DNA from: Rusavskia elegans
Taxonomy: Eukaryota > Ascomycota > Lecanoromycetes > Teloschistales > Teloschistaceae
DNA length: 64,000 nucleotides
Reading direction: 5' to 3'
NCBI GenBank assembly: GCA_011316305.1
Contig: SAUG01000169.1
Coordinates: 31,680 to 95,679, forward strand
The notes below the pieces were generated by a model. That model was not told where the DNA came from. It did no database searches and saw only the letters and a program-made list of their open reading frames with translations. Position 1 is the stretch's first letter. The number at the start of each line of letters is the position of its first letter. This document shows, in pieces, positions 1-10,674 of the stretch. The position numbers and the translations under genes were made by a program.

Positions 1-2695
1 TACGCCGAAATTCTTTTTAATCAACATCGCGAAGGAAATAACCTGGATCGAGTCGATACCTATGTCCTGGAGGACGAAGTCACGGGGGGTGGAATCTTGA
101 CAATGCTGGGACCCATGCTTCTGCTCTAAAAGATCTGAGACTGCACGGCTAAGATACCGTGCTGTACCTTCCTCAGAGATGACAGGGAACCGCTCCGTTA
201 GTGAGAGTGAAGACTCGCCGGTCAAACCATTGATCCAGCCTTGAATAAGTCTTCTGTCAATTTTCATCGATGGGACGCAGGGCAAAGCGTCTACCTCCAG
301 ATAGACACTGGGTACCATGTAGCTGGGCATCAGTTTTGAAAGAATTTCTCGTATAATGAAGAGTGAAAGCTTGGGCTGCGCTGAAATGGGTATCTGGGAT
401 GGAGAGTGGGTCTGGAAATAGCCCTGGTCGATTCGAGTCTGCACAACCGCTACCAGCTGTCCCGCATACGATCCGCTCTCCGGTTTTGTCACCATTGCAT
501 GTGCAACGCCTGGTACTTTTCCGAGATGATACTCGACTTCGCCCGGCTCAATGCGCTGACCTCGTAGTTTGATCTGCGAATCTTTACGACCGACAAAGTC
601 GTAGGAGCCATCAAACCTAACAGTGTTGAGTCGTAAAAGGTCTCCAGTCCTGTAGAATCGCGCGAAAGGGAGTCCCATTTCTTGAGCCCACAAAGGAGTA
701 CTAATAAAGCACGTCTGTGTTTTGGCGTCATCATTTAGGTAGCTCACTGCGAGACTTGGACCGGCGATAACAAGCTCACCGGTTGCACCAATAGGAACCA
801 AGCAGTCGGAATCTTCAGGATCAACCAGCCAGCAAGAGCAATTAGGAAGGGGAAAGCCGACCGTTTCTGGAAATGTATCTGGCTTCATGTCTACGGCAAG
901 GCAAATGCCGACCTCTGCAGGGCCATAGATTTGGATGAAACGTACTTTCTCAGCCCACCTCTGAACTCGGTCCTGGGGTAGTGCTTCTCCTCCAATGGCC
1001 AACGTCTTCAGAGTCGGAACTTCGCAGGGTTCAATCAGCCCAGCAAAAGAGGGTGTCAGTGTTGCATAGTCGACCTTCATCTTGTTGATAACGCCAACGA
1101 TGTTGTTCTGTCGGTCATCTTCCGACGGGATGCACACACAGCCACCATAGAGAAGGGCCGTGAAAACATCGATGATGAATACGTCAAAAGTGTGGGCGGC
1201 AAATTGTAAGACCCTGGCACCATGATAGCCCAATAATTTGCCCTGCAGAAGCCATTGAGTACAAATCGACTCGTGAACGTGTATCATTCCCTTGGGCTTG
1301 CCTGTCGAGCCAGATGTGAATAATACAAATACAGGATCTGCCGGCTGGACTTCCCATTGGTGGTCGATTCCTCCAAGCGCCTGGGGGGAGCAGTCATTCG
1401 ACTGCCTCTCGGCCATACGGATCCCAGGTTTGTCTTTCTCCATGGTACTTGCATCAACAACGAGTATGTCGACAACGAAAGCTCTGAATTTAGCCTCGAG
1501 CTGACGGCTTGTCACAAGCACGTGAGCATCAATACTCTTCAAGATTGCTAAAAGCCGAGTTCCTGGCTCGTGGATACCAATTGGCACGAAAGCGCCTCCC
1601 GCCTTGAGGATTCCAAGACAAGCCACGATCGTCCACATGGATTTCTCATACGCGAAAGGCACATATGTGCCAGGTTTCACGCCGTGTCTGCGGAGTCGTT
1701 CGGCAGCAACATCACCTAGCGCGTTCAGATTTCGGTAATTGAGCGAGCCGTCCCACGCACAAACCGCTTCAGCTTCTGGCAGTCGCTGGACTACTTCCTC
1801 GATGAGATGATGTAAACATGTAGCCTTCTTTAGGCTGAAAGGTCCAGTGGGATTCCAGGCTAGTATTTGGTCCGAGATTGATGGTAGGAGGGTAAACAAT
1901 CCGTTCATGAGGTGGTGTTTCATCTGTGCTGAACGCTCCAGTATATGCTTGAACGTACGCCTGATCGAGCACGCAAATTCGTGTGAAATCGAAGGGTGTC
2001 GAAACAGGAGAAATATCTGCGAGCGTTTCTTGTCAAGATACAGAATCAGATCTAGCTACTCCAAAGATCAGCTTTGGACAATATTCTGTAACACTCGGTG
2101 GCCAAACCGATCAAGGGGCAGAGTGTCTACAGATCATAACTACTATGTTCTGATATAGGATAAGAGAACGACTATAATTGATGGTCATACTCACATGTTG
2201 AATACTCCACTTGATTTGTGCCAGAGCATGTGGTATCTCAGACTCGCCGTCCGACTCGTGGTGGAACGAATCTCTTTCCGAGATAACGAACCCTGCATTA
2301 CTTCTCCTCATGCGTAAATCTGATCCCCTACATAACTTGAAGTCGAAGGCCCCTTCGGCTCTGTTAGAGCCAATACCTACTTGGTACCGAGCTATTGTCA
2401 CTTCGAAACCGTTTGAAGACACGTACTGCTCGTCAATCTTGCTGAGGTCATCGATGGTTGAGAGTGAAGGCAGAATTTCGAAGCACACAGGATTGTAGCG
2501 GACGTAGACATGCAATAATACGGCCCAAGCACTGAGCAGCGGGCTGTCCGTGACTTGGGCAACATTATCGACGCTGTAGTGGAGTCGCTGGGTATCGACA
2601 GGAAGAGATTGGAAAGTGGTATTCTGCACAACCTTGCCGGATGATAGTGGGAAACGGGAGTGTTGACATTCCAGATCAAATGCGCCTGTGTCCAT
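1..2695 (-). CDS. Non-ribosomal peptide synthetase, N-terminal part (A-T didomain visible), truncated by window edge
   Basis: Modular enzyme that activates an amino or related acid as the adenylate and loads it on a carrier protein. Exon 1 is 2695-2195; a canonical 178-nt intron (GTGAGT donor, CTTGAC branch, CGCAG acceptor) occupies 2194-2017; exon 2 runs in one open frame from 2016 to base 1, giving 839 visible residues. Residues 1 to about 200 resemble the partial condensation-like stretch that precedes the first A domain in many fungal NRPSs. The A domain has A3 FTSGSTGKPKG (near residue 400), A4 FDVFIIDVF, A5 IYGPAEVGI (near 529), A7 YRTGD (near 620), A8 GRKDSQIKLRGQRIEPGEVE (near 645) and the A10 lysine in PSMKIDRR (near 750). 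A carrier domain follows with GIDSIQ, its serine (near 822) being the phosphopantetheine site. All A-domain core motifs look intact. The rest of the synthetase lies off the left edge. It shares a promoter region with the oxygenase gene at 3520. Confidence 0.92.
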
Positions 2696-3519
2696 ATTCG
2701 CAGACCCAGGGATGGGACCCCTTGCAAATGTCGATAGTACTTCTGCTCCACAGCACGGACTTCCTGATGCTGAGATGTGGCCCAGAGTTTACGCAGAAGT
2801 AGTAGCCTTGAACGCAATCAGCTTCGATTACCAGCAGTAATCTGATCATGGACTGCTACTCTCTAGGGATATATGCGTCGAGTTTATAACGTCCACGAGT
2901 GGACTGAGTCTCAGAACCTGAGTGGAGGGCGGCCAGAACTCCGTGATAAGTATCGGACAGGCCCATCTCCGTACCCAGCGGGGGTGTATTAACCTTCCTG
3001 GGTGCAGCCAGCCATTGAAGCTCCTGCCCCAAAAATAGCTAATGCTGACCACGATCCCTTCGCTAGCGTTTGGTGGGGGTGAAATCCTTGTAGATGAATA
3101 GCGCTCCCCGGGCGTTTCCATGCTGGCAAGAAGCTAAATAGCGAGCATCGTCACATTGGGGCGCCAGTGCGATTACCTGTCGGACCCAATTGCACTGCCT
3201 GTTGGTGACACATTGTTCAGCCCATGTGCATTTCATGCAGGCTGCGCGTGACGGCAGATTGTGAGGTGATCTTTTGCGAGAGCGACGCGATCTACCCCTG
3301 CAGGCTTGGGTACATGCAGTATGTACCTCACCAATCCTAGCGCACGCCAATCGGGATGAACACCGTATTGATTTGGCAAGGTTTAAAAGTGGCCCAGAAG
3401 CCAAAGTATGTAACGCTGAGGGGTGAGACCTTCAACTTTGTCGACATCATAGTTGAACTCGAGCTGTAAAATTCTGCTTGGTAGCACACTGAGAAGCCCG
3501 TCTCTTAAACCCTTTTGGC
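2696..3519. promoter_or_regulatory. Shared intergenic promoter region between divergent NRPS and oxygenase genes
   Basis: This 824-bp gap separates the two divergent start codons, a layout often used to co-regulate genes of a fungal metabolite cluster. By eye it holds one CCAAT pentamer at 3186-3190 and one inverted CGG-N12-CCG at 2954-2971, which has the form of a zinc binuclear cluster site. Each occurs once, so neither is strong evidence. Short ORFs here show no protein-like features. Confidence 0.5.
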
Positions 3520-4690
3520 ATGGCTCTGGCTACTTTGAATCTTTCGCTATTCACCAACGGCAATCATAACAACCGGGAAGCATTTGCTGCTGATCTGAGA
3601 AAAGAACTGTCTCGTCATGGTTTTGTGAAGATTGTCGGCCATGGGTTATCCGATGAGGATATTGGAGAAGTCTTTGAATGGGTGAGCGTCTGCAGGGCTT
3701 GAATTGCCAGTGTCTTCCATCACTGAACGCTGGAGGCCATAGAACAAAAGGTTCTTCCAGCTCAGCTTTGACGACAAAGCAGCCATTGCCCATCCTGGAG
3801 GGTCAGATCCCCAACGGGGCTGGAGTGCTGGTATGTTTCGTGGTCCAATCAGGTCAAGGAGGGATGTATCTGACATAGATACAGTGGGCAAGGAGAACGC
3901 AGCCTCTCTCTACAGGACGGGCTTCTTGAAAGCGAAAATGGCGAACCCATTGAAGGATTCAAGGGTACGTGGTGCGGTCCAGCAAATACCACAAAGTTGA
4001 TATGATGACACAACGGGACAGGAGCATTTCGATCAAGGGTCGGCAATGGACTTGAGATACCCGAACCGATGGCCGCAGAAAGGTATACTGCCGGGGTTCC
4101 GGGAGTTCATGGAATCTTGGTACGAGCAAATGGAAGAGGTAGCTGTACGCTTAATGGAAGCTCTCGAATACGCCTTCCAACTGCCGCCAGGATCATTCCT
4201 CGACAAGATGACGCATGAAAAGAATGCTAGCGAGGCAAGGCTTCTCCACTACCCGGCGATCGACATGGCAGAGATCAACAAAGGAGCAGTGAGCCGGATA
4301 TGGCCCCATTTCGATCTTGGGGTTATCACACTGCTATTTCAAGATGGAGTAGGGGGCCTCGAGTGCGAGGATCGAGACGAGGGTGGCAAGTTCTTCAGTG
4401 TTGTGAGCAATTCGCGTTCGGAGATGGTGGTCAACGTGTCAGAAACAATGCAGAGATGGACCAACGACGCGGTACCGGCCGGTCTGCACCGCGTCACCGT
4501 TCCCAAGGCATTCGAACAGCGGGAATGTGGTATGGTGCCGGAAAGGTACTCGGTGACGTACTTTTGCAAGGCGGACGGAGATGCATCGGTGGGAGCGTTG
4601 CCACAATTCGTGCCCGGGGGATCCAAAGCCAGATATGATGATATGACAGCAATCGAGTATCATCAAAGCAGGTTGAGGTCGGCGTATTGA
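3520..4690 (+). CDS. 2-oxoglutarate/Fe(II)-dependent oxygenase, isopenicillin-N-synthase-like
   Basis: Predicted 334-residue soluble oxygenase using Fe(II), O2 and usually 2-oxoglutarate to hydroxylate, desaturate or cyclise a small molecule. Exons: 3520-3681, 3743-3830, 3879-3964 and 4022-4690, with introns of 61, 48 and 57 nt. The frame is continuous across all junctions and recreates the family's N-terminal DIOX_N region: HGFVKIVGHG, then NKRFFQL, then DPQRGWS, then EHFDQGSAMD and YPNRWP. The iron-binding facial triad is visible as HFD (His208, Asp210) and His268 in GLHRVTVP. Arg287 in ERYSVTYF is the RxS motif that binds the 2-oxoglutarate carboxylate. Length fits the family. It is head-to-head with the NRPS and upstream of the transporter, so it is inferred to tailor the peptide product or a precursor; its substrate cannot be read from sequence. 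Confidence 0.93.
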
Positions 4691-5458
4691 GTTGAGGCCC
4701 AATATCAGCGTGTAGACGGGTCGCCGATACTCGGAGAGAGATGTTTGAAGGCAAGCAGCAGTCGTTCGAGCTCCATGAATCCATAGTCAGTACCCATGCA
4801 CGAAGGACAGTGTGAGCGAGGAGTGCGGGGGACATTTCTACACAGTTTAACGTGGCCCCTCCACCCAAATCTATGTACCAAAACGTACGCCTCACTTCCG
4901 GTTGGCTCCCCTTACAAATCCTGACAGCGTCAAGGCGGTAAGAGTTGCATTTTGGTAGCAGCGATATACATACGACGAGTCCCTCGAGCGGTGGGAAAGG
5001 CTATAGGGCTGGGCATTGGCACATAGATTTAGGAGGGACCCCGTTAAATTGAGTAGCGCTGCCCCGTCAATTTTCGCGCTGCACGCGTCCCATGAGGTTT
5101 AGCGTGGTTTTAAAGGGCTTAGCGTCTTCTTGGTGCTCCTCAATATCCATGTACTCGGTAATTAATTAGCTCCTCCATAAGTTTCGATTCTTCATCAACT
5201 AATCATCATAGACTGGAGGAAGACCTCAGAGACCAATGCTTGAAGGAGTGTCTCTTCCACGAGCTTGAACTCCCAGCCCTATGGCCGCTTTACGGCAGCC
5301 GCCGGGTGATCCTCTGCCACCCGTGCCCGCTAAAGCCGGACTAACCCTAGTTAGTAGTAGCTGCCGTTACCTTACTCCGTAGATCGCCCTGTCGATTTCA
5401 AACACCTCCAAGAGTCGACTATCTTCACTCGATTCCGTCTCCTCCCGCTCCGAACTCG
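4691..5458. other. Intergenic region between oxygenase and transporter
   Basis: It spans 768 bp of balanced composition between two genes on the same strand, so it should contain the oxygenase terminator and the transporter promoter. Open frames on the minus strand (for example 4494-4895) overlap the oxygenase coding strand and carry no recognisable motif. I see no additional gene. A CTAACCCTAG stretch near 5342 is a single telomere-like unit, not an array. Confidence 0.5.
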
Positions 5459-7166
5459 ATGCCACTCTCTCCTCGACAGCGAACGCTCGCCCGAGCCACC
5501 ACCCATGCTTTTCGAGGCCAAGATCTGCGTGTGTCTATCATCACTGCCGTCCTCGTGCTGGCCAATCTGGCCATGTGCATCCACCGCTCATCTCGCGTGT
5601 ACTTATTCCAGCAGTCCTTATGTCTGCAGCATTATTTAGCTACGGATCCCCGACAAGTCGGTCCGCACTGGCTCGTGGAGGAATCTCTCTGCAAGGTCAA
5701 GCAGGTACAATCAACGCTATCCATCATCGAGGGTGTCGATGCCTTCTTACAGTTGCTTCCTGGTCCGTTGTGATCTTGTCTCTGGAGCACTTTGGTAGAT
5801 GGCGAGCTCGCTGACGGTCATGCGAATCTCAGCGCTACTCATGCTGGCAACCTTTCAAAAGCTGCTTCCAATCCTTGGCCTGCGTCGTTGCCTCCTGATA
5901 AACGTCACGATGTCCGGCTGCGGCGTTCTGCTATCAGCCTTTTTCTGTGAGCTTCTTGCCAAAGCCTCTAGGCTTTACTAATTGGAGTCAAGTCAGCCTC
6001 CACCAACCCTGGACAACGACCGCAATTCTTCTGACTTTTCTATGCGATCTTCTGGGTGGTGGGGATTTGACACGAATCAACCTCAGTGTTACAGTGATTG
6101 CAAGTTTATTGCCGCCTGCAGAGCTGTCAGTAACAGACAACCGTTCAGACGGTCTGCATGGAGCTGATAACAAAGCAGAACGAGTACAAACAATCGTATC
6201 AGTGCTCTTTACATACTGGCCATCGTAGGTGGATCGGCCCTTGGTTCGGTTCTGCTATCTCGCCACGTCTTTTTGCTCAACGGGCTTGGCACCGTCTGCT
6301 CTGCAATTACACTAGGGGTCAATGCATTCCTACCACCTCAGCTTGGCCAATCCAACCCGGAGACCTCGGACATCTCTGCTGCGGATCTTCTTCTGGGTGA
6401 CGAGACAGATCCCCAACGAGCATCTTTGGACCAGCAGGATGGTCAAAGCCCGAGTATATCGCAGATTGTCTTGGAATCATGGAGATCCTCCATCCAGTCG
6501 TTCACCACTCTATTCCGAGTACCTCATCCCACCTCCACAGTCATCTGGACCTTTCTACTCTACGCTTTCACAACGCGAGTAGAAGTGCTCAACCCTCAGT
6601 ATATCTCCCTCGTGCTGGGATGGCCTCTGGCAACTGTAAACTCGCTTTTAGCCGGCAACGCACTGTTATCCGCAGGAGTTCTCTTTGCGCTACCGATCAT
6701 CCGCAAATCTTGTTTGGAGCCCCGAATGAACGATCAGCAGGTTGACCTCTTGGTTGTTAGAGGCTCCCTACTTCTGAACGCTGCGGGCATGGCTGGCTTT
6801 GGCATATCAATCCCTTCGCCGCTCTTCATACCAGCTTTGTTGGTCTACACAAGCGGGAATGGACTGTGGGACTCCCTTACAACTTTCGGCCTCACGTCAT
6901 TGACAGGCAAACACAAGCCGGCTGACTTCCTTGTCCGCAGTGGACTAGTCCAAACCATCGCAGGACTTATTGCTGCACCTTTCTGGTCCATCGTCTTCAG
7001 CCTGTGCCTCAAGAGCAACAACTTGCCGACAGGTCTGCCATACTGGATCAGTGCTGGTCTGTTCGGGGGGGCGATTGTTCTTTCTCGATCGCTACATGGT
7101 CAAGGGAGCTACAGTCCTGAAGACGGAATGCAACGAATATCGGTGGTCCCTCGTATAGGCGGCTAA
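5459..7166 (+). CDS. Major facilitator superfamily transporter (exon structure in first third unresolved)
   Basis: Likely plasma-membrane or vesicle exporter of the cluster product. Exon 1 (from 5459) gives an N-terminal hydrophobic segment, then an external loop ending VEESLCKVKQVQSTLSIIEG and LLPG, as in fungal MFS proteins that begin with a short cytoplasmic tail. The segment near 6046-6120 carries the LLGGG turn followed by a hydrophobic helix. The last exon, about 6179-7166, encodes five or six membrane helices separated by a long acidic central loop (ETDPQRASLDQQDGQS). A canonical intron fits 5947-5996 (GTGAGC donor, TACTAAT branch, GTCAG acceptor), and a GTCAGT-donor intron at 6126-6178 joins the next frames. 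Between about 5760 and 5946 I found no splice set that keeps the frame and gives the conserved DRxGRR loop. The gene may have unusual introns or a frameshift. The MFS identity is secure; intactness is not. Confidence 0.72.
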
Positions 7167-7834
7167 ATCACTCGATTGACAGTGATCGCCAACGTTGCAT
7201 TGCATCCCGCAGGCCTCGAGAACCGCCTAAGCTGTTTGAGCGATTGGCTCAAGCATTCGAAGATAAGGACCCGGCGGAATGGCTAGCTGCAGATGCGCGT
7301 AGTGTGCAAAGGCTTTGCATGGCGATCGACGCCCGCTCGACGAGTTTGAAAGTTGAGCCCGACATCCTGCGGTGTTTTGTAACGTCAGAAAACAAAACAC
7401 CGAGCGCTAGTATGGTATTGACTATGTGCGCTTTTGAGCTTCGCTTCATGCAAGGTGCAGTCCCCTGCCATCTATCCAAGTTGACGCGATTAGGATCACG
7501 AGTAGTCGAAGCCTGCATGGTACCATGCCTCGTGGAGAAACGGCCGAAGCCGCCCGTCGGATCTGATAAACTCAATTCGACTTTCACCCCATGTCATACC
7601 TCTCCGTGCCGAGCACCTTTGGTGCCCCCATCCTTTCGCCCTTGTTTGGACAATCGATCATGACCGTCTATGCAGGCTCATCTGCAGTCAATCTTGGCAT
7701 TCTGCAGGCATCATGCCTGCGACCCGGAGCAACACATTGCAGTTCTCTCGTGGAGAGCATTATTGCGAAGTCACCGACAGTGCTCATCTGCCACTGTGCA
7801 ACCACCAACCTTCGTCTGCAACACGAGCGCAATT
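7167..7834. other. Intergenic region with one unrecognised ORF (7244-7663, +)
   Basis: Between the transporter stop and the transaldolase start there is a 139-codon plus-strand open frame at 7244-7663. The protein has no recognisable domain, signal peptide or membrane segment. The opposite strand is also open over the same stretch, which is common by chance in GC-balanced fungal DNA. It may be promoter sequence, an untranslated leader of the transaldolase-like gene, or a remnant of another gene. I do not call it a gene. Confidence 0.3.
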
Positions 7835-9056
7835 ATGGGCTCCAAAAGTGTGGACTTGCTCAATGAACTTCGCAATAGAAGCCAAATCGACTGCGATACT
7901 CTTGATGTAGAACGTGGGTACCACAGACGACCTACTGTTCCTTCCGGCTGATGAGACTTAGTTGCGAAGGATCTAGGACCATTTATAGGTTCGACCTCTA
8001 ACCAGGCAGATGCTTACCTCGAATTACTCTTGCCTCATCGAGCAGATCTGCTCCATGAGTCTCTCGTTCTGGCACGTCAAATCGGTGGAGAGTATACCGA
8101 TGTGCCGTTCGAAGAGCTGGCTTTCGAGACAGCGGCAAGTGGTCGCCTACCGACTCCACAATCTTCGACTGACAGTCCGGTCTTAGATGGTCAACCTGGC
8201 ACTGGCTATAGCACCACATGTCGAAGAAATTGTGTATGTCATGAGCAACCCATCACTGACCTCGACGCCCGAAGTGGTCAAGAACGCACGGCGTAAGCAC
8301 CCTCCTCCTCGGGCTCATCTACGTAACAAGAGTAGTTGACCAACCTGCGTATCTCCAGGTATCGCGGCCTTGACCTCTCGGATAGCCCCCAACTTTCCAA
8401 TCCATCGCCTCTGTATCAAAGTAGCCGCGACATGGGAAGGGCTCCAAGCGTGTCGTGAACTGACAACTCTCGGCATCAACACCCTCGCAACAACCCTGTT
8501 CACCATGGAGCAAGCCATCCTCGCTGGGGAATGCGGATGCATGTACGTTTCGCCTTTTGTGCACGAGCTGAAGGCTGTTTTCGACGAGTCTTACGACGAC
8601 GGTGGTGCAAACTTGGCCCTCTGCGTCGAAGCCCAGCGATATTACGAGCACTATGCATATTCCACAAGAGTCAAAGCCGCCGCTTTACTCAGCGTGACGG
8701 AAGCGAAGGAGTTGGCAGGGGTATCCAGCGTCACCATTGCGCCAGATCTGTTGAGGACGCTTGCTTCCACGGAGGCATCAGGTCAAGATGTTGACAAGCT
8801 GTCGCTTTTTACCCAAGCCAAGCAATCCAAACAGCACAACCCGGTGCGTCGAACGTACCTGGACGAGGAAACGTCTTGGAGGGAAGCCTTCTCAAAGGCG
8901 TACGACGGTAAAGGATTGCGGAACACCAAAGATGTACAGTCGCTCCTTTGATGAAATCCAAGAGAGCCTACTGCTAACATCATCAAGGCCATCGATGCGT
9001 TTTGCGAATATCAGGCGAAGGGAGAGCAGTTGATGCTGGCGAAAGAGAGCCAGTGA
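7835..9056 (+). CDS. Transaldolase-family protein, atypical active site
   Basis: Predicted 333-residue TIM-barrel protein of the transaldolase family, which moves a dihydroxyacetone unit between sugar phosphates through a lysine Schiff base. Exons: 7835-7913, 7962-8134, 8187-8292, 8359-8933 and 8988-9056. All junctions keep frame; intron 2 (8135-8186) must use a GC donor (GCAAGT) with a CTGAC branch. Visible motifs are CDTLD (Asp21, matching the family's catalytic Asp), TSNQ (Asn40), IKVAATWEG with the Schiff-base Lys140, TLATTLFTMEQA, VSPFVHEL and a C-terminal GVSSVTIAP. Length is normal. The loop that carries the catalytic glutamate in classical enzymes (Glu96 of E. coli TalB) reads VYVMSNPSL here, with no Glu. 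Its place in a biosynthetic cluster and this change suggest a specialised role rather than the housekeeping pentose-phosphate enzyme. Confidence 0.9.
8135..8186 (+). other. GC-AG intron in the transaldolase-like gene
   Basis: No GT donor between the upstream frame and the MVNLALAIAP exon restores the reading frame. A GC donor in the exact consensus GCAAGT, a CTGAC branch site near 8169 and the TTAG acceptor at 8183-8186 give a 52-nt intron that joins the two frames in phase 0. Confidence 0.7.
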
Positions 9057-9447
9057 GGCTCAGCGATATATTTGGCGCAATACCTTTGCTGCAGCAGGTG
9101 TGCTTGCCTCCCTTCGTGGCCTCAAGTACGTACAGACTTGATAATATTTGGGCGCTGAACATGGGTTTTATGTAGTCTTAACAGATGTTGGTCAAGGCGC
9201 ATACTGTTGATGAAGCATCACATCCCTGATATGCGGTGGACTGGTGAGAAGAAGTCACCTAGCCCTGAAAATGGGAACCAAGCAACGGCCACTCAACCCA
9301 TCACTGCTCCTCGCCCGCTTCCTCACGTTTCCCAAACTTGAGAATCCGCGCATACACTGACTGCTGTCTCAAACGCCTGTGCGTATGATGGGGAGCTTGC
9401 CTCACAATCTGATTGTGAACAGCCAGCGGCCTCGATCCACTCTTGTC
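9057..9447. other. Intergenic region between convergent genes
   Basis: The 391 bp between the stop codons of the transaldolase-like gene (+) and the NmrA-like gene (-) should contain both terminators. I see no gene or distinctive repeat in it. Confidence 0.5.
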
Positions 9448-10674
9448 TCATACGAAATCCATCTCTTTGGCCGAATGCAGCAGTTGACTCAAATCCCGAA
9501 AACGAACATCAGCGAAGTATTTTTCCCTCTGTCTGACCGTCGTCTCTTTCGGACATGCCATGTAGCCCATCACCATCATCTCCTCCACCTGCGCCAGCTC
9601 AGCCTCTCCGGAAAGCTCTTCGTCCCCAGCGTGCGCTTCAAGCGTCTCTTGAATCTGTTGCCATGACTTTCCCGTGCGAGGCAATGGACGATCTGTGTAA
9701 TGTCCTGCCGGTCAGCTTAAGCATCGCTGGCTTATCGAAACGATCAACGTTGTTGCATGCTGCAGGGCCACAGCTTTCACGAACCATAGAACGCTTCCAT
9801 GACCTTGATGGCCGTGTTGAATGTACTCCATTCCCCAGCCACGTACGTGACTGGCTCCTACACCGCCATGTCAGCGTCGCCCTCTCTGCCCGGACGGTCC
9901 GAAACTCGGTTTGCCGTTTGCTGCAACTCACCCAATCCTTGGCCTTGCACAACTCCACCACCGCCCGCCCGACATCTCTGCCGCACGTCCAACTCTGCTC
10001 CTCATCTCCGGTACCCCTGACGCACGCACTCCAACCGTTCGGATCGACGGGGAACTCGTCGGGGATAGGCTTCATGTACGTTTTTGCGCTTGGCAAGAAA
10101 TAGTCGGCCAGCCAGCCGCAGTTGAAGAGCGTCCAGGTGACGGTATGCTGGGCTTTGAGTTGTTTGCGGAAGGGTTCACGGGTGGTGCCGTAGAAGGAGG
10201 GTTTCAGGGGATAGGCTTCGATGTTGCCAATCCATTCCGAGGGGATTAGACGTTTGCAGGCGGTGGATTTTTGGCAGGCGGCTAGGAGAGCGGAGTGGAT
10301 TGTCAGGTAGCGGTTATCGTTGAGGTTGATGAACGAGATCAAAGTTGTGGCGTTGGTTGTGTTTAGGATTGAAAGGACGGAAGGGGTGGTGTAGTCTGTG
10401 GAGAAGACTTGGATGCCTTTTCTCTCGAGCCAGTCGCGGTTGGAGGACTATGCGGAGAATGAGAATCCAATGACGGACAAGTCATTTGGGTAGTCTCTGG
10501 GATATCCTGTGGTAGGATAGAATAGAGACGAAGGAATGGATGGATGCTGGATATGCTTACCGGGCGTGCCAGTACAATGACTTCGAAATGGGGAGAGGCA
10601 AGGAATTCTTCGCATATATATCGACCCAAATGTGCTACTCCAGCGACAACGACGACTTGTCGATGGTCGGCCAT
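9448..10674 (-). CDS. NmrA-like / isoflavone-reductase-like NAD(P)-binding protein
   Basis: Predicted 319-residue atypical short-chain dehydrogenase of the NmrA/isoflavone reductase group. Members are either NAD(P)H-dependent reductases of small molecules or redox-sensing regulators. Exons: 10674-10561, 10447-9932, 9857-9785 and 9704-9448. Introns of 113, 74 and 80 nt have GTAAGC, GTGAGT and GTTCGT donors, and the frame is continuous. The N-terminus VVVVAGVAHLGRYICEEFL is a beta strand plus a dinucleotide loop (Gly12 and Gly17), followed by EVIVLARP. Further on are RLIPSEW, YGTTREPFRKQL and TWTLFNCGWLADYFLP, typical of the substrate-pocket half of this family. The C-terminal exon is charged and helical. 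It is the last gene before the AT-rich block and is convergent with the transaldolase-like gene. Cluster membership is inferred from position alone. Confidence 0.88.

Noticed and set aside
363..1551. Plus-strand open frames across the NRPS adenylation domain
   Set aside because: They are shadows of the minus-strand NRPS frame, which carries all A-domain core motifs.
2954..2971. CGG-N12-CCG as a cluster regulator site
   Set aside because: One occurrence in one promoter is expected by chance; it is mentioned only as a candidate and no regulator gene is in the window.
5338..5365. Telomere-like CTAACCCTAG
   Set aside because: Only a single unit is present, not an array, and it lies between genes.
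9555..10249. Plus-strand open frames opposite the NmrA-like gene
   Set aside because: The minus strand gives a continuous NmrA-like protein with matching introns; the plus frames show no family features.
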